NCBI GenBank assembly: GCA_947495135.1
Contig: CANLXN010000001.1
Coordinates: 777,345-841,344 of the forward strand
Length of the DNA: 64,000 nucleotides
From: an uncultured Flavobacteriaceae bacterium
GTDB lineage: Bacteria; Bacteroidota; Bacteroidia; Flavobacteriales; Flavobacteriaceae
Direction of reading: 5' to 3'
The position numbers and the translations under genes were made by a program. The notes under the pieces are model-generated. The model saw only the letters and a program-made list of their open reading frames with translations, did no database searches and was not told the DNA's origin. Below are positions 17,142 through 25,256 of the stretch, in pieces. The first letter of the stretch is position 1; each line of letters begins with the position of its first letter.

Positions 17142-17938
17142 AATTCAAGTTCTAGTACTGCATGGAACACCTCTTTTTCAGTAGTAATAACAAGTGAGTG
17201 TTTTTCAGGATATAACAAGATCAATCGCTTTCTTAGATTCATTAGACCTACACCATTCGTAGAATCGATCGCGTTACTATCCAAATTATTTGCTATAGTA
17301 AATACCAATTTTTCGATAGTTGTGCGTATAGTTAAATGGACAAACGCATTTTCGGTTTGATTTTCTACGCCATGTTTAAAAGCATTTTCAACGAGTACAA
17401 TTAACAGAAGTGGATAAATTTTTATACACTCTGTTTCAATTTCTTTTTCAAATGAAATATCTACCGTACCGTAATAGCGTATTTTATGAAGGGCTATGAA
17501 GTTTTCCAAAAAGGAAATTTCTTCGTTGATTGCCACGTTATCACTATCACTACTGTATATAGAATGCCTCATTAAATCTGATAGCTTTAGCACATACTCA
17601 CGAGCCTTATCCGCGTCTTTTTTAATTAATCCGTACAAGTTATTCAGTGTATTAAAAAAGAAGTGCGGACTTATCTGATTTTTTAAATTAACCAATTCTG
17701 CTTTGGCCTTTTCATTTTTTAGCTGTTGGTATTCTTTCCATTTCTTGAATAGCCAATCTGCGGCAAAGAAAAATAACACCCCTATAAATAATATTCTAAA
17801 TATCGAAAAATAGAGCTCATTAGTGGTCGAACTATGGTACTCTAATTCACTCTTCAAAATCATCATGCCCACTATTGACAGAAGAAGTAAAATAAGGGCA
17901 ACTACAATACCTATGTGTCTTGTTTTAAGTGAAATCAT
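17138..17938 (-). CDS. LytS-like sensor histidine kinase (pair 2)
   Basis: 266 residues: two membrane helices only (about 8-28 and 44-63) enclosing a short loop, a charged helix, His_kinase domain with H92 (QISPHFFFNTLNNLYG), and ATP-binding region (LLLIVLVENAFKHGVENQ, GVGLMNLRKRLILLYP). The normal NPHFLFN is SPHFFFN here, a conservative change. Smaller membrane part than in pair 1, so the signal may differ. Divergent from the serine hydrolase operon beginning at 18147. Confidence 0.9.
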   Translation of the reverse strand: MISLKTRHIGIVVALILLLLSIVGMMILKSELEYHSSTTNELYFSIFRILFIGVLFFFAADWLFKKWKEYQQLKNEKAKAELVNLKNQISPHFFFNTLNNLYGLIKKDADKAREYVLKLSDLMRHSIYSSDSDNVAINEEISFLENFIALHKIRYYGTVDISFEKEIETECIKIYPLLLIVLVENAFKHGVENQTENAFVHLTIRTTIEKLVFTIANNLDSNAIDSTNGVGLMNLRKRLILLYPEKHSLVITTEKEVFHAVLELEL

Positions 17939-18146
17939 GGTATAAAAATAGCGAATTAAATAGGCAAAATAGATGCCAATTGATAAACACTACCATATCA
18001 AGGTTGAACTAACATAAATAACTGACGAATAGAATTCACCACTACTTTTTAACTACTCAACGAACTATAACGAGTGCTTATCATATAAATTTCTACGTTC
18101 TTAACATTCGGTATATGTTTACTCATAATCATTAAAACGTATAATT

Positions 18147-19244
18147 ATGAGAACCTTAACATGGACGCTACTATTGCTCTTTTTTATTACTGAAATTTTC
18201 AGTCAGATCACTACTTCAGATAAAAACATGATGGAAGCATTGGATGAAAAAGTTCCGCTTCTTATGCAAGAAAATGCTGTTCCTGGATTGGCTTTAGCAG
18301 TAATTGATAATGGCCAAATACTTTTGAGGAAAGGATATGGTTTCGCTAACCTAGAAGAAGAAAGTACTATTTTAACTTCTACAGGTTTCAATATTGGCTC
18401 CATATCGAAATTATTTACAGCAACGGCTATCATGAAGTTGGCGGAAGACGGTAAAATAGACCTAGATGCACCTGTTCAGAAATACCTCACTAGATGGAAT
18501 TTACCCGAATCTAATTTTGATGCAAATAAGGTAACCATAAGAAGCATATTAAGCCATACGGCAGGAATCTCTGTCCATGGCTACCCAGGGTTTACAAATA
18601 AAACTTCCCTGCCAACACTTGAAGCCTCATTAAATGGCAACAACGGACCCGCGAAAGTAGATGAGAAGGTCGAGTTAATTCTAGCTCCTCAAACGGAGTT
18701 CAAATATTCAGGAGGTGGATACACTATACTGCAACTGCTTATAGAAGAGGTAACTGAAATGCCTTTTGAAAAATTTATGAAGAAAACTATTTTCAAACCT
18801 CTTAAAATGAAAAGCACTTCATTTAAAATTTCAAAGCGGATGTTGAAGAACTCGGCTATTCCATACGATAAAAATAAAAAAGCTCTTCCTTTCGAATATT
18901 TCACCGCTCAAGCAGCGGCAGGGCTTCAAACAACCTTAGACGACTTTATCCTATTTGTAGCAGATCTACTCCATCATCATTCGATCATTTCAGAAAAAAC
19001 AATTCGTACCATGGTAGCACCAACAGAAGTATCGAAAGGTAAATATGGAATCGGATTCATGATGCTAAAATTTGGACCTTTAGAATTAAAAGGACATGCT
19101 GGGTCGAATACTGGTTTTCAGTCCGGATTCTTTATGGACTTTAATACAAAAAGCGGATTAATTATGATGACCAATGGCGATAAGGGAGATAAGACCCTCA
19201 AGAAAATAATTAAAACTTGGGCATCATTTAAATACAAGAAATAG
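18147..19244 (+). CDS. Serine hydrolase (beta-lactamase fold), YSG variant
   Basis: 365 residues: signal peptide (1-20, ending IFSQ), a class C-like serine hydrolase domain with SISK (S85-K88), Y187-S-G in place of the usual YxN, and HAGSNTG near residue 325. The YSGGGY form occurs in a known subgroup of these proteins, so activity is still expected. No TPR or membrane extension, unlike the two other serine hydrolases in this window. Secreted/periplasmic; substrate unknown. It is followed after 6 nt by an M28 peptidase and then a small membrane protein, making a three-gene operon. Confidence 0.87.
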   Translation: MRTLTWTLLLLFFITEIFSQITTSDKNMMEALDEKVPLLMQENAVPGLALAVIDNGQILLRKGYGFANLEEESTILTSTGFNIGSISKLFTATAIMKLAEDGKIDLDAPVQKYLTRWNLPESNFDANKVTIRSILSHTAGISVHGYPGFTNKTSLPTLEASLNGNNGPAKVDEKVELILAPQTEFKYSGGGYTILQLLIEEVTEMPFEKFMKKTIFKPLKMKSTSFKISKRMLKNSAIPYDKNKKALPFEYFTAQAAAGLQTTLDDFILFVADLLHHHSIISEKTIRTMVAPTEVSKGKYGIGFMMLKFGPLELKGHAGSNTGFQSGFFMDFNTKSGLIMMTNGDKGDKTLKKIIKTWASFKYKK

Positions 19245-19250
19245 CAGCAT

Positions 19251-20210
19251 ATGAAAAATACAGTTATGATATTATGCTCGATTATCCTTTTTTGTTCCTG
19301 TATTCAAGGAACGAAAGACACCAACTTCAAAGTCGAAATACTGCCTACAGCTACCAAGGCCATGCAGCAACAAATGATTGGGCAGTTATCGGGGAAATTC
19401 GGGTTATCAAATAAGTTGAAAATCCCAAGTCGATGGACTCCCCTAGAGCGAAAATTAACGAGACATTATTTGAAAGAATTAATTATACAACTTGGTTTGT
19501 CACCTTTAGAACACCAGTACACCCAATCAAATATTAATTTTGGAGTAGATATATTGTTTGAACCCTTTACAGGCGCCAATATTTACACCATATTACCAGC
19601 AACTATCCAAAGCGATCAATATATTATACTTGGTGCCCACTACGATACTGGATTGAGAAACGCGCCAGGAGCGATCGATAATGCAACCGGAATGGCCCTT
19701 ATCTATTCGGTTTTAAGAGAATTAAAAAAACTAACCTATCGAAAGCTAAATGTGATCATGGTTTTCTTTGATCAAGAGGAAGAGGAAAATGTGGGAAGCA
19801 GTGAGTTTATCCGACTTATTAAAAAAAATAATTGGAACATATCGTCGGTCCATTGCTTCGATATGGTTGGTTGGGATAGTAATAACGACGAAGCATTGGG
19901 AATCTATACCGCCTCAAAGGAGCTAGGAGATAAATACCTCTCGATTGCTAAAAAAGTGGACAAACAAGTTTTTAAAACAGTTATAGACCCAATTGGTTAT
20001 GAAAACAACTCAACCGACTTCGACGAGTTTGTGAGAAGTGGATTTAACGTAATTGGGGCTGGAGAATGTTATTATCATGGAGATACTACACCATATAAAG
20101 ACACTCCTAAAGATGCCTTTGAAACCGTCAATTTTGAGTATTTGCTTTCATCCACCAAATACATAGAGCTCGTAATTACGGATGTATTGAAAAATAGAAA
20201 TCATGAATAA
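19251..20210 (+). CDS. M28-family zinc aminopeptidase lipoprotein
   Basis: 319 residues with SPII signal (FCSC, Cys17). M28 metal ligands are visible in order: H130 and D132 in GAHYDT, D143 in AIDNATGM, the catalytic/ligand E176-E177 in FFDQEEEE, then D (HCFDMVGWD) and a late H (YYHGDTTPY). A co-catalytic di-zinc exopeptidase of the envelope, releasing N-terminal residues or acting on gamma-glutamyl/pyroglutamyl bonds as some family members do. Begins 6 nt after the serine hydrolase stop and overlaps the next gene by 8 nt, so it is part of the same operon. Confidence 0.87.
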   Translation: MKNTVMILCSIILFCSCIQGTKDTNFKVEILPTATKAMQQQMIGQLSGKFGLSNKLKIPSRWTPLERKLTRHYLKELIIQLGLSPLEHQYTQSNINFGVDILFEPFTGANIYTILPATIQSDQYIILGAHYDTGLRNAPGAIDNATGMALIYSVLRELKKLTYRKLNVIMVFFDQEEEENVGSSEFIRLIKKNNWNISSVHCFDMVGWDSNNDEALGIYTASKELGDKYLSIAKKVDKQVFKTVIDPIGYENNSTDFDEFVRSGFNVIGAGECYYHGDTTPYKDTPKDAFETVNFEYLLSSTKYIELVITDVLKNRNHE

Positions 20211-20598
20211 CTTTTCATATTTTAAAACTAGCATCTATCAACATAGCTATTGGATCATTCTTGTAGTGAGTTTGCTATTTTTTATTCGGAAAGGCATCCA
20301 ATATGCTATTATTGGAAGTTACGTTCCCTTAATTACAATAGTATGCATACTGCTATTACTAAGCTGGTGTCTTCGGTGGAACAAAAAGCGTAGATTCATA
20401 ATTCGTTTTTGGAGTATACTTCTAATAATTTGGTCAACAGTAAGAATTTTACTGGCTGTTGCAAATAATTTATTGAAAGAGATCTCTAATAACCATATCA
20501 CTCATCAATTAGGTATTATGGGATTGCTTATAAGTTTGGTTTTTCTGCTAATGGGGGTGTATTTGTATAGGAAAGCAACAACAAGGTTTAGCACTTAA
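20203..20598 (+). CDS. Small four-helix membrane protein
   Basis: 131 residues with four hydrophobic segments (about 13-30, 42-63, 70-92, 103-123). No catalytic or binding motif recognised. Overlaps the M28 peptidase gene by 8 nt, so translation is coupled and the protein belongs to the serine hydrolase - M28 - membrane protein operon. Its role is unknown; it may help export or anchor the hydrolases (inference only). Confidence 0.6.
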   Translation: MNNFSYFKTSIYQHSYWIILVVSLLFFIRKGIQYAIIGSYVPLITIVCILLLLSWCLRWNKKRRFIIRFWSILLIIWSTVRILLAVANNLLKEISNNHITHQLGIMGLLISLVFLLMGVYLYRKATTRFST

Positions 20599-20778
20599 AA
20601 CATGGCCAAAAACTCCGCGTTATTATATTAAAAATCTAATGAGTTTTCTCTTACAAATACTATTATTTACTTTCGCTTTTTAAAACAATCTCTAAAATTT
20701 TGTGCCTATTATAACAAACCATTTGCAATTAATTAACGGGCTGTACGAAATACAACTGCTTAATTTGTAAAAAAACGA

Positions 20779-21396
20779 ATGAATCTAAAATTACTCGCAG
20801 CGCTACTGTTCTTTGGCGTTGCCTCCATCACCGCTCAAGAAGAGCCGCTGAGCGATCTCTCTTTCCTAGACCGAACCGAATTTAAAGTGGGGTACACCGG
20901 CAATATATTATGGAACAACGGCTTGCAAGTGGGCGCCGAATACCTTTTACTTGAAAAAATCAAGGTTAAACAACGTAAAAAAGGACCAAAGAGCATTATA
21001 CATCAATTATTACTCGATGGAAACTTGGGAGTTTCCACTAATTTTTCATCTAGAACCGATACAGGGGTTTTTACCAATTTCGGTGTGATGTGGAGAAGAA
21101 CAAACCCAAAGGGAAAACAACTAAGTATTGGAATAAACCCCCTAGGATACTATCGTTCTTTCCTACCTGAAACCTATGAGGTAGATGGAAATGATGTTAA
21201 CAAAGTTTTTCTTCCCGGAAGAGGTTATTACGCCCCTGCCCTATCTATTGGACTCGGTAGAGATAGAAAGGGTAAGGTGATTTCGGGTAGATATTTCAAT
21301 TTAAACCTCCGGCTAAGAACACCTTATAATACTGGTACATTACCAGCAATATCCCTTCAATATGGAATTCGTTTTAACTTTACAAAGAAAAGATAA
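20779..21396 (+). CDS. Putative outer-membrane beta-barrel protein
   Basis: 205 residues: signal peptide (about 1-19, ending TAQ), then alternating polar/hydrophobic strands rich in aromatic and glycine residues (FKVGYTGNILWNNGLQVGAEYLL, LLLDGNLGVSTNFSS) and a C-terminal strand ending YGIRFNFTKK, as in small outer-membrane barrels. No specific family recognised. The stop overlaps the next start by 1 nt (TAATGG), so it is co-transcribed with the alpha/beta hydrolase lipoprotein. Confidence 0.6.
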   Translation: MNLKLLAALLFFGVASITAQEEPLSDLSFLDRTEFKVGYTGNILWNNGLQVGAEYLLLEKIKVKQRKKGPKSIIHQLLLDGNLGVSTNFSSRTDTGVFTNFGVMWRRTNPKGKQLSIGINPLGYYRSFLPETYEVDGNDVNKVFLPGRGYYAPALSIGLGRDRKGKVISGRYFNLNLRLRTPYNTGTLPAISLQYGIRFNFTKKR

Positions 21397-22439
21397 TGGA
21401 AAAAATCAACGCTAAAATAGTAGAAGGAATGATAGTGCTCCTTATTGTATTTACTTTTAGTTCCTGCTCACAGGACTCAGATTTAGACAACTTAAGCGAC
21501 ACCGTTTATCTTCGCCATAAAGACGCAGATATGCCCGCCTATATTTACGGTAATGGCTCAGAAAAATTGTTCTTAATTACGCTACACGGCGGACCTGGCG
21601 GATTGGGATTGGGTTTTCGGAATGACATGTTTAAGGGTAGAATTGAAAAGGAATGTGCCGTAGTTTATTTCGATCAACGAGGATCTGGAATGTCTCAAGG
21701 AAGTTATACCGAAGATGGAATAAGTATTGATATCATGGCCGAAGACGTGCTAGCGCTAGTAAAAGTGCTAAAGAAAAAGTACGGAGATGACTCCCGATTT
21801 TTCCTGCTAGGTCATAGTTGGGGTGGCACCCTAGGCAGCGCTGCTCTATTGAAAGACCAAAACGACTTTTTAGGTTGGATTGAACTAGATGGAGCACATA
21901 ATGCATCTGGAATTTACTTAGAATACATCGCAAATTTTGAACGTGTAGCCAACGAACAAATAGCTCTTGAGAACAGTGTCGATTACTGGGAATCTGTAAA
22001 GGATTTAGTTCAGTCTGCAGACAATAACGAGTACAATGACGACGATTTCATGAAATTGAACCGGGAAGCATTTGAGGCAGAAAATAAGCTTAGAGACGAT
22101 GGGCTTATAACCAGAGAAGAAGATTATTCCGACATAGCATTTGACTACAACATATTTACGGCTTTTTGGAATACGGGAGTGATTCAAGCCATCGAACGGC
22201 GTGTTTTTGAAGACGTAGATTACACCGATCAACTTTCAGAAATCACTATTCCTTCACTCATACTGTGGGGGAAATACGATATGGTAGTCCCAACTACCTT
22301 CGCCCAAGAAGCTTTTGACAACATAGGTTCAACATCCAAAAAATTAGTCATTTTTGAAGAATCTGGTCACTCACCAAACGTAACCGAACCAGAATTGTTT
22401 GCATCCGAGGTTATTCAATTTATGAATGAGCATAAGTAA
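21396..22439 (+). CDS. Alpha/beta hydrolase lipoprotein (S33 proline iminopeptidase-like)
   Basis: 347 residues with SPII signal (FSSCSQ, Cys about 24). S33-like motifs: TLHGGPGGLGLG (oxyanion), VYFDQRGSGMSQG, nucleophile elbow LLGHSWGG, late acid LWGKYDMVVP and His in EESGHSPNVTEP. HGGPG and DQRGSG are marks of proline iminopeptidase-type enzymes that trim N-terminal residues from short peptides; esterase activity is an alternative. Coupled by 1-nt overlap to the upstream barrel gene. Possibly part of the same peptide-processing theme as the M28 enzyme. Confidence 0.82.
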   Translation: MEKINAKIVEGMIVLLIVFTFSSCSQDSDLDNLSDTVYLRHKDADMPAYIYGNGSEKLFLITLHGGPGGLGLGFRNDMFKGRIEKECAVVYFDQRGSGMSQGSYTEDGISIDIMAEDVLALVKVLKKKYGDDSRFFLLGHSWGGTLGSAALLKDQNDFLGWIELDGAHNASGIYLEYIANFERVANEQIALENSVDYWESVKDLVQSADNNEYNDDDFMKLNREAFEAENKLRDDGLITREEDYSDIAFDYNIFTAFWNTGVIQAIERRVFEDVDYTDQLSEITIPSLILWGKYDMVVPTTFAQEAFDNIGSTSKKLVIFEESGHSPNVTEPELFASEVIQFMNEHK

Positions 22440-22533
22440 TAATTTTCTAGTTTTTTAAAAAGCGAAAGAAATATACATTAGGATTTATAGTTATGTTATC
22501 ATCATAAGAATTCAACCAGTTAAGCCTAACTAA

Positions 22534-23325
22534 CTTCTAGCTAAATTGAATAAAACAGCATTAGATATTGCAATTATTGAGACTGGAGAAGATTTTTTCA
22601 ATCTAATTGATCAAAAAACGAACACCATAGCCACCACATATCTGGGAGGGGAATTTGAGGTTGACCCTAGCGGAAATATCGCATGGGGATTAATTAATGA
22701 TGATGTAGGCTATATTTTTATTGGCACCATGGAAGGATATGGAACAAACTTTAATGATGAGTTATCTACTTTAAATAATGCGCTAGATGTTGTTATGAGT
22801 GATCTGGAAGCATCGGGTATTTCTAAATTAATTCTAGATTTACGCTTCAATGATGGAGGTTAAGACACGGCGGCATTAAACATGGTATCGCGTTTTATGG
22901 ATCAAGAGCGGATTTCTTATTTCAAAAAAGCCAGGTTAGGTGATAGTTTTACTGAAAACAAATCATTCTCCTTAGGACCTAAAGGAGATTTTCAATTTAC
23001 AGAAAATATTGCCCTACTCACAAGTCCTTACACCATAAGCGCGGCAGAACTTTTTGCGCTATGTATGAAAGATTTACCCTATGTAACCGTTATAGGTGAG
23101 AACACTAGTGGTGCCTTTTCTACCATTCTTGAACATATTTTACCCAATGGAGCAGAAATAGGGCTTTCAAATGAAATATATAGCGATTCGCAAGGAGTTG
23201 TTTTTGAGGCTATTGGGATTGGACCTGGACGTCAAGAAAATGAAGTGCCATTTTTATCAACTATCGATTTTCAAGAAGAAAAGGATAGCGGTATCGATCG
23301 AGCATTAGAATTACTAAACGATTAA
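22534..23325 (+). pseudogene. Broken S41-family protease (in-frame stop, N-terminus missing)
   Basis: One frame (1 mod 3) contains the S41 core on both sides of a TAA at 22861-22863. Upstream is NIAWGLINDDVGYIFIG and LILDLRFNDGG; downstream are DTAALNMVSRFMDQE, LLTSPYTISAAELFALCM (catalytic Ser) and IGENTSGAFSTILEHILPNG. In working relatives the codon after the GG pair is usually Tyr, so TAT/TAC to TAA is a likely point mutation. The frame is closed at 22531 and has no ATG before the conserved part, so the N-terminal domain and signal peptide are gone as well. A 38-bp piece of this gene (23206-23243) recurs at 24767-24804. Confidence 0.8.
23206..23243 (+). repeat. 38-bp repeat, copy 1 (inside S41 pseudogene)
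   Basis: Encodes EAIGIGPGRQEN within the S41 remnant. It matches 24767-24804 at 37 of 38 positions (A versus G at position 30), in the same orientation and, by coding, the same frame. Confidence 0.9.
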
Positions 23326-23409
23326 ACCAATTAAATAAGGCTCTCTCAAAAATGTAGACGTGCCAATTGGTATTGCGCCGTACTTTCTATTGGTAACGTA
23401 ATTATATTT

Positions 23410-24456
23410 ATGAGAAACTATATTTTAGTAGTCCTATTAGTATGCTTTAGCAGTGTGTTTGCTCAACAAAATAACATCACCACAGTAAGGGATGCTTATA
23501 TTACTATAGTTACCGACGCAAGGGCCGCTGGTCAAGGCGATATTGGAGTGGCTACTTCTCCAGATGCCTTTTCTCAGCTCTGGAACCCATCCAAAAGTAT
23601 GTTTGCGGATGAAAAATTTCAAATAGGGATTACTCAAATTGTTGGGAACAGACGCCGACAATCCGATGAAGCGAATCAGATAAACATATGTTTTTATAAT
23701 CAACTAAATGAGCGAAGTGCTTATAGCTTTAGTTTTCGGGGTTATACTAGTGAAAGTCCTCAAACAGACATCTTAGGAGTTAACCAAACCGCCCATGAAA
23801 TTTCAATAGATGGTGCTTATACGCTTAGATTAAGTGAAACGTTTGCGATGTCTGTTGGAGGTCGATTTATTTCATTAAAGGATAAAATTGCTCTTTTAAG
23901 ACGTTTTAGTGATGTGGCAACCTTTCGGTTATATGGTGTCGATGTTGCCGGGTTTTACTACGGAAATGAAATAGCATTTAACAAGTTTAACGGCAGATGG
24001 AGAGCTGGCTTCAATGCTTCTAACCTCCGGGGATCCTCCTTGGAAGAAAATAAGGAAGCTGAAATTTATGCCCCATCTACTTTAAAAGTTGGAACAGGCT
24101 TTGACTTTATTTTTAGTCAGGATAAAATGCTCGCGGTGACTGCCGAATATAAAATGTTACTCGATTCGTACGTTGAAAATGAGGCTGGAGAACCACTTGA
24201 CTTCGGCTTGGAAGGTTCAGTTGCCGCTTTGGGCGCAGAGTTTACCTATCTAGAAAAATTAATGCTGAGGGCTGGTTATTCAAATGGAATAAATAGAGGC
24301 ACAGATACTTTTGCCTCTATAGGTGCTGGCCTTGAGAGTAAATTTGTAGATATAGATGTGGCTTGTTTATTAGGTCTATCTAATCAAGAAAATATTGTGC
24401 GCCAAAATGTACGCTTATCGTTGGTTATAGACTTGGGGGAAGTACTATTCCTTTAA
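23410..24456 (+). CDS. PorV/LptO-like outer-membrane protein
   Basis: 348 residues with signal peptide (1-18, ending VFAQ). The DARAAGQGDIGVATSPDAFSQLWNPSK segment (about 37-63) is the hallmark N-terminus of PorV, the FadL-like barrel of the type IX secretion system that shuttles cargo to the attachment complex. The rest is a strand-rich barrel. No PorU or other T9SS core gene adjoins it, so this may be a paralogue with a narrower role rather than the housekeeping PorV. It stands alone, after the S41 pseudogene and before the gene-fragment scar. Confidence 0.78.
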   Translation: MRNYILVVLLVCFSSVFAQQNNITTVRDAYITIVTDARAAGQGDIGVATSPDAFSQLWNPSKSMFADEKFQIGITQIVGNRRRQSDEANQINICFYNQLNERSAYSFSFRGYTSESPQTDILGVNQTAHEISIDGAYTLRLSETFAMSVGGRFISLKDKIALLRRFSDVATFRLYGVDVAGFYYGNEIAFNKFNGRWRAGFNASNLRGSSLEENKEAEIYAPSTLKVGTGFDFIFSQDKMLAVTAEYKMLLDSYVENEAGEPLDFGLEGSVAALGAEFTYLEKLMLRAGYSNGINRGTDTFASIGAGLESKFVDIDVACLLGLSNQENIVRQNVRLSLVIDLGEVLFL

Positions 24457-24700
24457 AGGTAGTACGATACCCACAGCGTTTTATCAAATTCTTTTTATTT
24501 ATATGTGCCACGTATTTCAGTATTCAAGGTTAGTACCATTCTATTTTACTAGAAATTTTCAGAAAAAAACATAAATAAATACTCTTTCAAAGCGCTCTGG
24601 GAAGAATGTACTTTGAAAGGTGTGATTTCTATAATTGAATGGCCGGTTAGACTGTGCATCTTTGTAGTGTAATAATTATTAATCTTTAAATTCGATAAAA

Positions 24701-24817
24701 ATGGAAAATCAGATAAAAGAAAATTTAAATCATATTCAAGAATTATTAGCGAAAGGAGCATTCTTAGAGGCTATTGGGATTGGACCTGGACGTCAGGAAA
24801 ATGACAATGACTGGTAG
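24701..24817 (+). pseudogene. Chimeric micro-ORF: SnoaL-like start joined to S41 fragment
   Basis: 38 codons. The first about 23 residues (MENQIKENLNHIQELLAKG, then AFLE) look like the start of a SnoaL/ketosteroid-isomerase-like cytoplasmic protein. From codon 23 the frame runs into EAIGIGPGRQEN, a copy of the S41 sequence at 23206, and ends after NDNDW. Best read as a truncated gene whose 3' part was replaced during a rearrangement; the SnoaL assignment of so short a piece is tentative. Confidence 0.5.
24767..24804 (+). repeat. 38-bp repeat, copy 2 (scar region)
   Basis: 37/38 match to 23206-23243 in the S41 pseudogene. Sequences on both sides differ between copies, so only this piece was duplicated or retained. 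Confidence 0.9.
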
Positions 24818-25029
24818 AGCTTTGCCAGTAGAAACGTATCCTGTTTCACTTGGGTAGTCTCCAGAATATTAGTACACATCATGATAGCCTTCCCATACTC
24901 ACTTTGATCACTCAGGGTAAAGGCCTGACTGAGCGCTTCATTTATAGAATCGTGCAGACGTTGATTCAGCTTTTGAGCCCTAAGATTAAAGGAAATCGCG
25001 AGCAATAGTATGGAAATTCTCCATTTCAT
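24793..25029 (-). pseudogene. 5' fragment of a secreted TPR-type protein
   Basis: 78 codons: signal peptide (MKWRISILLLAISFNLRAQ), then a helical region (LNQRLHDSINEALSQAFTLSDQSEYGKAIMMCTNILETT) like the opening of the periplasmic TPR part of flavobacterial TPR/HTH sensor-regulators. It stops within the repeat-bearing junction (stop read from the reverse of copy 2), far short of the hundreds of residues expected. It is therefore a truncated gene, not a small functional protein. Confidence 0.55.
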
Positions 25030-25256
25030 TAATAAAGTAATTTCCTACAAATTAACAAATAATTTATTTAACACCACTCTTTAGTAAAATTCTGGAAAAC
25101 ACATTGCCAACTTTGACTCATGAAAGAGTTTTGCATTTAAATATATGTCAAAAAGACAAGCCTCGTCCATCAATTCCCAATTAGTACGTCAACCATGTAA
25201 TGCCAAAATATCCACGACCCAATGGTAAAAGAAGAACTAAGCTTCAGAAAAATAAA

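Larger units (their letters stand above)
24457..25256. other. Gene-fragment scar region
   Basis: 800 nt with no intact gene. It holds a 38-codon chimera (24701-24817), the second copy of a 38-bp piece of the S41 pseudogene (24767-24804), and the 5' end of a minus-strand TPR-type gene (to 25029). 25030-25256 shows nothing recognisable. Looks like the product of deletions and rearrangements. Confidence 0.6.
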
